From Deltaproteobacteria bacterium (GTDB taxonomy: Bacteria; Desulfobacterota; Desulfobacteria; Desulfobacterales; UBA11574), in NCBI GenBank assembly GCA_019313505.1, contig JAFDBA010000102.1, forward strand, positions 1 to 11,880: 11,880 nt of DNA, written 5' to 3'. This document shows, one piece after another, positions 6,913-11,880 of this stretch. Made by a program: the position numbers and the translations under genes. Below the pieces are notes generated by a model. That model saw only the letters and a program-made list of their open reading frames with translations. It was not told the origin of the DNA and ran no database searches. Every line of letters begins with the position of its first letter. Within the stretch, counting starts at the first letter, position 1.

Positions 6913-7103
6913 GGCCAAGCTTTTCAACATCAATATTATTCATATCCGTAGAAGAAATACACCATGGCACTTATAAAAACTTAGATCGTAAAAACAACTT
7001 GCAATCAGATCGGTTTTTCTAAAAACAGATCCTCAAAAATTGTAGGAACGCTTTTTGAACTCATCATAGGATTAACCCCAATTAAAACAAAAGGTTTAAT
7101 GAA

Positions 7104-7577
7104 ATGCTATCCAAATTCGGCAATGAAATTTTATTGCATGGGCCTGATGCACTTTTACCACAGAACCTGAATAAGGAATGGTTAAATAGGCTACAAAAGA
7201 TGGCAGAGGACTTTTTAGATGGCAGCTATGATCTTGAAGAATGTAAAAAGCCGGAGGATATTGCCGATCCAATTTTATCAATCTGTGTATCAGAAATATT
7301 AAGATCCCAACATAACGATAAAACCGATATTTCTGTTGAAAAAATGTTAGAAAAAATTACCATCTATTCCGTATCGTTACTCATTGAGGCCGTTGATAGG
7401 GAATCCAGCATCGGAATAGAACAGTCCACACTTGAAGACATTCTGTCTTGGGACAGAATAATTAAAATGAGGATGACGAACCCTAATTTTGTTGAAACTC
7501 TTGAGAAAGCATGTATTTTACTAATTCCGAAAAAAGCTTCGTCTAAAATAAATCAGAACCATTTCGAAGATGATTAG
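7104..7577 (+). CDS. Hypothetical protein, 157 aa
   Basis: I do not recognise this protein. It is soluble, mostly helical by residue pattern and slightly acidic, with no signal peptide or membrane segment. Visible features are NLNKEWLNRLQKMAEDF near residues 22-38, a Lys/Glu segment DLEECKKPEDIADPI near 43-57, and a hydrophobic helix ending near residue 98 (SVSLLIEAVDRES). Only a modest AAAAGG (7089-7094) precedes the ATG. A promoter candidate lies about 190 nt upstream. The next gene starts 68 nt later on the same strand with a better ribosome site, and the two may form an operon. Nothing else in the window suggests a role. Confidence 0.6.
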   Translation: MLSKFGNEILLHGPDALLPQNLNKEWLNRLQKMAEDFLDGSYDLEECKKPEDIADPILSICVSEILRSQHNDKTDISVEKMLEKITIYSVSLLIEAVDRESSIGIEQSTLEDILSWDRIIKMRMTNPNFVETLEKACILLIPKKASSKINQNHFEDD

Positions 7578-7645
7578 ATAGTGCCTGAAAGAAAGGCATG
7601 TCTGGCTCCTGTTGTTGGTAAATCCAGGAAGAAAGTAAGGATTAT

Positions 7646-7939
7646 ATGAAATACGCATATGTAAACAAAAAATTCACAGGTGCGGTTACCGGGATGGCTA
7701 CAAGCCCCAAAAATATTCAAGAAAGAGTTGGAGATGCCTTTGTTAACCATTTAATGCATCTCGAAACAGAAGTTAAATTTAGCAATATGTTTCAAAAATT
7801 AACCAAGTGCGAATCTATTGGGAATAAAGAAAGTGTCCAGGCTACAATTGACCAAATGAGCACTGATGAAGCTATAGAAATCGCTATGAATATCGTTTAC
7901 ATAGCCGATATAATATATTTTAAGTTATCAGATTTGTAA
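7646..7939 (+). CDS. Hypothetical protein, 97 aa
   Basis: I do not recognise this small protein. It has a good AAGGA site a few bases before the ATG. The N-terminal 25 residues are basic and flexible (MKYAYVNKKFTGAVTG), followed by two predicted amphipathic helices (about 26-55 and 64-80) and a hydrophobic C-terminal helix (about 76-94, EIAMNIVYIADIIYF) that is too polar to be a clear membrane span. There is one cysteine (C55). It lies 68 nt downstream of another unknown gene in the same direction and may be its partner. A convergent broken response regulator follows. Confidence 0.6.
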   Translation: MKYAYVNKKFTGAVTGMATSPKNIQERVGDAFVNHLMHLETEVKFSNMFQKLTKCESIGNKESVQATIDQMSTDEAIEIAMNIVYIADIIYFKLSDL

Positions 7940-7987
7940 TTTAAAAAAGGATAATCCAGAATCTCTAAAAATAGCCGTTTTTAAATT

Positions 7988-8013
7988 GTGAATTCAACTC
8001 ATAAGTGCAACAC
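7988..8013. mobile_element. Possible remnant of an IS30-like element end
   Basis: The stretch with GAATTC followed by ATAAGTGCAACAC resembles, from memory, terminal repeats of IS30-family elements in related bacteria. No transposase, partner end or target duplication is visible, so this is weak. The gap 7940-8069 otherwise shows only a short AT hairpin. Confidence 0.15.
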
Positions 8014-8069
8014 TGTTTGGTGGTGAAGGGATGAGCTAACTGATGTACATTAAAGTGAACCTTCTACCG

Positions 8070-8476
8070 TCAAGTGAAAGGAGTACTTATGGGCGTGCAC
8101 ATTCTTGTCCGTCTTTTATTTATTTCTTCAAAGGCACCTTCAATAGCACGCTCTAACACAACAAATTCGAATGGCTTACAAAGAAGGCCATCAAATCCCA
8201 TCTCTTCAAGCTGATTAAACTCACCCTCTGTAACAACACCGGAAAAAGCATAAATAACTGTCTCCGGGCTTCTTTTTTTAATCCGCTTGCACAATTCAAT
8301 GCCGTCTACATCTGGCAATCTTATATCCATTAAAATAAGTGGGAACTCTTCCCTCCCTCTTTCCCATTTTCAGCAAATTTAGGACCATATCCAAGTTTAA
8401 CAAGCTTTATTTCCATTAATTTCCTTATAGATTCTTCATCGTCTACAACTAATATTTTCTTTGAAAGCGTTGTCAT
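8070..8476 (-). pseudogene. Response regulator receiver protein, single-base frameshift
   Basis: The gene begins at 8476 with GGGAG upstream and reads MTTLSKKILVVDDEES, the acidic pocket of a receiver domain (D12, D13). This frame stops after 48 codons (TAA at 8332-8330). The rest of the domain continues in another frame: EEFPLILMD, with the phosphoacceptor Asp, then IRLPDVDGIELCKRI, the switch Ser in YAFSGVV and the conserved Lys in LCKPF. Adding one base in the purine run at 8346-8359 restores a clean 135-residue single-domain receiver. The stop overlaps an ATG (TAATG, 8328-8332), so reinitiation is conceivable. No histidine kinase or output domain is present. It is either a real decay event or an assembly error. 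Confidence 0.8.
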
Positions 8477-8684
8477 TTAACTCCCTTTTTCGTCTACAAG
8501 TCAGTTGGGCGGTCATTTTTATTCGAGTATCAAGTCAGGCCTGTCTACAGAAACTTTATCTGTCTATGATACATCTGTGTTTTTGGTTTATAGTTTTCGT
8601 TTATCTTCGGATAGGTTTTGTTTTACAATATATGTGCCAAAGATTGGCAGTTTGATATACTATTGTCCGTATGTCGCCGGAAAG

Positions 8685-8699
8685 CCCTATTCTATAGGG
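8685..8699. repeat. Small perfect hairpin CCCTAT-TCT-ATAGGG
   Basis: A 6-bp stem with a 3-nt loop in the 317-base gap 8477-8793 upstream of the response regulator. No T-run follows on either strand. I see no gene in this gap; leftward reading frames there look non-coding. Confidence 0.3.
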
Positions 8700-8784
8700 A
8701 TTTCGGGGATATTTTTGGACGGCATGACTTAATAGTTTTTCTATAAGAGGGTTTCGATGGGGGTGTAGATCATAGAAAAATGCA

Positions 8785-8815
8785 CAGAAACATGTGCACT
8801 GTGCACATGTTTTTG
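8785..8815. promoter_or_regulatory. Long near-perfect palindrome (operator or terminator)
   Basis: Arms 8785-8799 and 8801-8815 are inverse repeats around one central T, with 14 of 15 positions complementary in DNA; the core is ACATGTGCAC / GTGCACATGT. A run of five T (8810-8814) ends the right arm, so as rightward RNA it could act as an intrinsic terminator. The tight symmetry equally fits a dimeric regulator site. Confidence 0.5.
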
Positions 8816-9129
8816 GGCATGACTCTGGTGGTTTAAGGTTATGGAGGGAATTCTTATCCTTTATCCTTTTCCAGCCATCTCGTGTTGCACAGCGGATCAA
8901 GGTGATTCATGTGCCAACCAACGAGATTCTATGGTACGCAGCGACAATTGAGGTGTCACCACCCGCTCCGGATACTGACTATATCTTTTTAACAGATATG
9001 GGTTACCCTGCCTTACCAACTACTTTATTGTTTAAGAGAAACGCCGAGAAGTTCTGCAACATGTTGCTTGAAAAGTCTCAGACCTTACCTGATAAGGGTG
9101 GCATCAGAGAACTCATTGTGGGAGCGTAG
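8794..9129 (+). CDS. Doubtful hypothetical protein, up to 111 aa
   Basis: The frame is open from 8776 to a TAG at 9127-9129, with a GTG at 8794 as nominal start inside the palindrome and no ribosome site. From about residue 32 on, the translation looks like a real protein (RIKVIHVPTNEILWYAATIE, then DTDYIFLTDMGYPAL), with balanced composition and reasonable codon use. I do not recognise it. It may be the 3' remnant of a longer gene that lost its start, or a short gene starting at an internal GTG (near 8901). The opposite-strand frame here looks like its shadow. Confidence 0.35.
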   Translation: MHCAHVFGHDSGGLRLWREFLSFILFQPSRVAQRIKVIHVPTNEILWYAATIEVSPPAPDTDYIFLTDMGYPALPTTLLFKRNAEKFCNMLLEKSQTLPDKGGIRELIVGA

Positions 9130-9280
9130 CGATTTTAGCAGGTAACGGTTTGCAATATTAGCCTGTTAGTTGTGAAATTCTTTTTAATAATTTTCGAAAT
9201 GAAAAGGTGATTTTCTTTTTTTTAGATAAGTAATTCCACTTAACGTTTAGAACATTTGAAAATTTTGGGTTTGTATTTGT

Positions 9281-9300
9281 TTCGTATTTCGTATTTCGTG
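9281..9300. repeat. Short tandem repeat, 7-nt unit CGTATTT
   Basis: TTCGTATTTCGTATTTCGTG contains two full 7-nt units and a partial third, 30 nt beyond the htrA-like stop. It is likely replication slippage. The rest of 9130-9331 is AT-rich with no feature I can support. Confidence 0.5.
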
Positions 9301-9331
9301 CTTCTGATTTCCGGTTTATCCGGGTTAGGGT

Positions 9332-10396
9332 CTACTTGGTTATAGAAAGAGTCAGGATTTTACCGCCTCGCAAAACCTTGAGATCAAAGGATCCACCTTC
9401 ATGTAATCCCCCCATGGTGTCTCGAATTTTGCACACATTCTTAATCTTTGTGGAAACCGGTATCCCCTGTACTTCAAGCACAATATCACCGCCTATAAGA
9501 ATTTTCTCACGGCCTATTTTAACAGGGATTATGCTGGGCTCAAGGCCCATTTCATGAGCTGGAGAGTTGTCTGCCACACGCTGAATCAAAAGTCCGGCTT
9601 CCTGGGGCACATTTAACGCCTTTGCCAGGGAGCCAGAGACAAGATAAGTCTCCAGACCGATCCAAAACGACTTTTGGTTAAGGAGCAATTCTTTAGCGCT
9701 GTTAATGCTGATGGCAAACCCCAAACCCTCAGATCCACCTGACTGAGAGAGAATATGGCTAACGATGCCGATTATTTTTCCATCCCAGCTAAACATGGGG
9801 CCGCCGGAATTGCCCACATTGATGGCAGCATCAGTTTGCAGAAATTCAATTGGAATCAGTTGATTGCAAATGCCTATGGGCTTCCTTCGACCACTCAAAA
9901 ACCCAACCGTTAACGTGTGATCAATTCCATAAGGCGCTCCCACGACAAAAACCTCATCGCCGATGGCCATCATATCGGAATTGCCCAACTCCGCCACCAC
10001 GAGGTTATCGGGCACAGTTTCGAGTCTGAGTAATGCAACATCTGCCTGCATGGCAGTGCCCACGACCTTGGCGCTGACTGAACGTCCATCCAGAAAATGT
10101 ACAGACACCGCATCGGCAACCTGCACGACATGTGCTGCTGTCATGACTAAACCATCCTTGGAGACCACAACACCTGAGCCCAAGCCCCCTTTCTTGGCCG
10201 TTTTGCCAGGCTTCAGATCAGCATGGCCGTGCTCTTTGGTGACAATAACTACCACCGCAGGGTTGATCTGCCTAAATACTTTGCTTAAGGATCTCGCGTA
10301 TGCTGTGGGGACTAATTCTATCTTAATCGGGAGACCGGGGCCGGCAAGAAAGATGAGAAAGGAAACTGCCAGGGTCAAAATAAATTTTAGGTACAT
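9332..10396 (-). CDS. Exported HtrA/Deg-type serine protease with C-terminal PDZ domain
   Basis: The 354-residue product is an S1C-family periplasmic quality-control protease. An N-terminal signal peptide (hydrophobic to about residue 20) probably ends after TAYA (31-34). The trypsin-like domain carries the full catalytic triad: H89 in MTAAHVV, D119 in QADVALLRL and S197 in VGNSGGP. A single PDZ domain follows at about 250-352, with the usual carboxylate-binding region (EAGLLIQRVADNSPAHEMGL) and GGDIVLEVQG. This one-PDZ layout is like DegS or short HtrA rather than two-PDZ DegP. GGAGGG precedes the ATG at 10396. It is far enough (330 nt) from the upstream dehydrogenase to have its own promoter. 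Confidence 0.92.
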   Translation of the reverse strand: MYLKFILTLAVSFLIFLAGPGLPIKIELVPTAYARSLSKVFRQINPAVVVIVTKEHGHADLKPGKTAKKGGLGSGVVVSKDGLVMTAAHVVQVADAVSVHFLDGRSVSAKVVGTAMQADVALLRLETVPDNLVVAELGNSDMMAIGDEVFVVGAPYGIDHTLTVGFLSGRRKPIGICNQLIPIEFLQTDAAINVGNSGGPMFSWDGKIIGIVSHILSQSGGSEGLGFAISINSAKELLLNQKSFWIGLETYLVSGSLAKALNVPQEAGLLIQRVADNSPAHEMGLEPSIIPVKIGREKILIGGDIVLEVQGIPVSTKIKNVCKIRDTMGGLHEGGSFDLKVLRGGKILTLSITK

Positions 10397-10420
10397 ATGG
10401 ATCCCTCCATGATTATAGTG

Positions 10421-10446
10421 GGAAGTGGCCGCAAATGGTCACTTCC
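10421..10446 (-). promoter_or_regulatory. Stem-loop in the leader of the HtrA-like gene
   Basis: GGAAGTGGCC (10421-10430) and GGTCACTTCC (10437-10446) form a 10-bp stem with one G-U pair and a 6-nt loop. It ends 25 nt before the ATG and just upstream of the ribosome site, so it could affect translation or be an operator. No T-run follows leftward, so it is not a terminator for the dehydrogenase. Confidence 0.4.
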
Positions 10447-10502
10447 TATCAGATCTTTAATTTTTTTTAAAGTTAAATATCGTTTGGAAATGAGACGAGG
10501 TA

Positions 10503-10511
10503 ATGATAGCA
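10503..10511 (-). promoter_or_regulatory. Extended -10 promoter candidate for the HtrA-like gene
   Basis: On the minus strand TGC then TATCAT (10511-10503) forms an extended -10; no good -35 is seen. Start would be near 10496, so the stem-loop at 10421-10446 would be in the transcript. The rest of the gap 10397-10726 has no supported gene. Confidence 0.25.
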
Positions 10512-10726
10512 GTACACACAAGTTTTGAGTTGATAATTTCTTTTCGAAATTACAAACATTTTCAGCTTTAGTTTTATAGATCACTATTTAGCTTAAAAGA
10601 TTCTTTCTGGAGTCAAAATGAGTCGTTTAAGATGATTTTAGGGCCTAGTTAAAACTCTTTTGCTGTTATTATAGTTTGTTGCCGTGGCCCGATCCCAAAT
10701 CCAAAGAGCAATATCTGGTATTTAGA

Positions 10727-11671
10727 TCAGTTTAGATATAACGGTACAAGGTTCTTCTCCAATCTGCGGATGTTCTCAGCAACGACTTTCACAATTCCCC
10801 TTATGGAAACATCCGTGGAACCAGCAATATGAGGCGTGGCCATAACGTTATAATTAAAAATCGGATCATTCGGATCCGGTGGCTCCTCCCAGAAAACATC
10901 TAAACCAGCACCGGCAATTTTTCCAGATGCAAGTGCATCTTCCAATGCATCACGGTCTACTAGCCCGCCTCTGGAAAGGTTGATTAAAAAAGCTCCGTTT
11001 TTCATGAATGAAAAAGCATTGTGGTCAATAAGGTTCCTGCTCTCGGAAGTCATTGGCAGGCACAAAATCACAAAATCAGATCTTGACAACAATTCCTTGA
11101 GGTCTTCAATCCCCCCAACCCAATCTATTCCAAGTTTTTCCATGGCGTCTTTAGGATTAAATCGTTTGATACCGATTAGGTGAACACCAAAGGCTTTTAA
11201 CCTTTTTGCCAGAGCGCGTCCTATTCCACCGAGACCAATGAGTCCGATGGTTTTGCCGTTCAAAGCCCTTCCCTGGGGTTGGCCCATACTCTGTTCAGCC
11301 AAGCTTTTTGACATTCCCCGAACATCTCTGGAAAGACCTATTATCATATAGATACCCAATTCAGCCACTGAATCTGCGTTTCCGGAGATATCTGTGGGTA
11401 CATTAGCAACCTGTATATTGCACCTTTTTGCCGCATCCAGGTCAACCATCTCAAGCCCTGAACCGCACTGCTGGATAAGTCGCAATTGGTCTCCGGTTTC
11501 AAGCAACTCCTGTGATACCGAACACATGGTGGGAATCAATACATCGAAACCTTTTAACGTATCGACTGCAAAACGACCTGTGGCCTCGAAGTGGTGCTCA
11601 GGCATTTCAGCTATGATCAAACCTAAAAATCCGCCCCAGGCATTCTCCGGTGCAGCAAAAAGAATTTTCAT
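10727..11671 (-). CDS. D-2-hydroxyacid dehydrogenase (phosphoglycerate-dehydrogenase-like), NAD-dependent
   Basis: The 314-residue cytoplasmic enzyme has the two-domain D-isomer-specific 2-hydroxyacid dehydrogenase fold. The NAD-binding loop GLGGIG is at 146-151. The catalytic set is R234 in NLSRGG, E263 in VFWEEP and H281 in TPHIAGST; all are present. It oxidises or reduces a 2-hydroxy/2-keto acid pair, but the substrate is open: length (no ACT regulatory domain) and the N-terminal half do not identify it as serine-pathway SerA. The ATG at 11671 lacks a clear ribosome site. The nearest same-strand gene is the protease 330 nt away, so no operon is implied. It might serve oxidation products of the aldolase pathway, but that is speculation. 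Confidence 0.88.
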   Translation of the reverse strand: MKILFAAPENAWGGFLGLIIAEMPEHHFEATGRFAVDTLKGFDVLIPTMCSVSQELLETGDQLRLIQQCGSGLEMVDLDAAKRCNIQVANVPTDISGNADSVAELGIYMIIGLSRDVRGMSKSLAEQSMGQPQGRALNGKTIGLIGLGGIGRALAKRLKAFGVHLIGIKRFNPKDAMEKLGIDWVGGIEDLKELLSRSDFVILCLPMTSESRNLIDHNAFSFMKNGAFLINLSRGGLVDRDALEDALASGKIAGAGLDVFWEEPPDPNDPIFNYNVMATPHIAGSTDVSIRGIVKVVAENIRRLEKNLVPLYLN

Positions 11672-11730
11672 TGGTCATCTATAATTTTATTTGACGATCT
11701 CATAGTTTTTTAAGATCGGAGCTAAGCATT

Positions 11731-11880
11731 GATGAACTCGTAAAAAGTCACGAATTCAACTATGGCTGGCTAAGTAAAAAGGTTCATATACAAGGCGTAG
11801 TATTTTTTCAGGAACGAGGCCATACATGTAGTATGCCGAGTGTCTGAAAAAATACTGCAACGCAGTAGATGGGACTTTTT
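11731..11880. repeat. Palindromic intergenic repeat element (MITE-like), cut by window end
   Basis: The left end GATGAACTCGTAAAAAGTC (11731-11749) has the inverse GACTTTTT at 11873-11880, where the window stops. Inside, AGTATTTTTTCAG (11799-11811) and CTGAAAAAATACT (11844-11856) form a perfect 13-bp stem, with a smaller palindrome (about 11821-11835) in the loop. No coding frame is evident. It resembles non-autonomous repeats common in Desulfobacterales intergenic DNA, and it lies about 60 nt upstream of the dehydrogenase start. Confidence 0.65.

Noticed and set aside
7006..7031. AT-rich inverted repeat near GATCGG/CAGATC
   Set aside because: The stem is mostly A/T with mismatches and lies inside a leader; it is not a convincing terminator or riboswitch.
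8090..8215. Rightward ATG with GGAG upstream, opposite the response regulator
   Set aside because: The frame is about 40 codons, antisense to a clear receiver domain, and the peptide looks random.
8601..8900. Leftward 99-aa frame rich in Cys
   Set aside because: Composition is unlike a protein, there is no ribosome site, and it covers both the palindrome and part of a better frame on the other strand.
10387..10584. Leftward 65-aa frame upstream of the protease
   Set aside because: It overlaps the leader, stem-loop and start of the HtrA-like gene; no ribosome site and no recognisable motif.
10727..10729. TGA stop of the dehydrogenase considered as a second Sec codon
   Set aside because: The protein is already of full family length, and I saw no suitable hairpin after the stop.

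Overview
The window looks like ordinary chromosome of an AT-leaning, anaerobic Gram-negative bacterium, most likely a Desulfobacterota (deltaproteobacterial, Desulfobacterales-like) organism. This is inferred from an LsrF-type aldolase beside a fused aldolase/short-chain dehydrogenase, an MCE-domain lipoprotein (diderm envelope), a PilZ protein with a cysteine-rich head, a molybdopterin-guanine-dinucleotide gene, a probable selenocysteine codon, and short palindromic intergenic repeats. No rRNA, tRNA, CRISPR array, phage module or intact transposase was seen.

Layout. 1-240 (-) is the N-terminal end of an LsrF/DhnA-family aldolase. 241-450 holds a mirrored array of 8-nt units. 451-2421 (-) is a bifunctional class II aldolase/SDR. 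A divergent promoter region follows (2422-2667). Then comes a rightward operon: mobB, an HD-domain phosphohydrolase, and a tiny membrane protein whose frame continues through an in-frame TGA followed by a SECIS-like hairpin (3980-4138). Next is a leftward cluster: an MCE/MlaD-like lipoprotein (5768-6442), a PilZ protein (5179-5661) and a 302-residue helical-repeat protein (4167-5075). A 660-base intergenic region carries two divergent promoter candidates and a solitary repeat end. Two small unrecognised rightward genes follow (7104-7577, 7646-7939), then a leftward response regulator broken by a single-base frameshift (8070-8476), a large palindrome and a doubtful short ORF (8794-9129). The last genes are an exported HtrA-type serine protease (9332-10396, -) and a D-2-hydroxyacid dehydrogenase (10727-11671, -). 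The right edge cuts a palindromic repeat element with terminal inverted repeats.

How the genes fit together. The two leftward genes at the left edge probably belong to one phospho-sugar or AI-2-like catabolic pathway. mobB supplies cofactor for molybdenum or tungsten enzymes such as formate dehydrogenase. The proposed selenoprotein directly downstream is the most interesting item: perfect Shine-Dalgarno, single membrane helix, then TGA, then 22 open codons with two cysteines, and a stem-loop with an AGGU loop placed 16 nt after the TGA. The PilZ, helical-repeat and MCE genes suggest an envelope or c-di-GMP-responsive function, but this is only inference from proximity.
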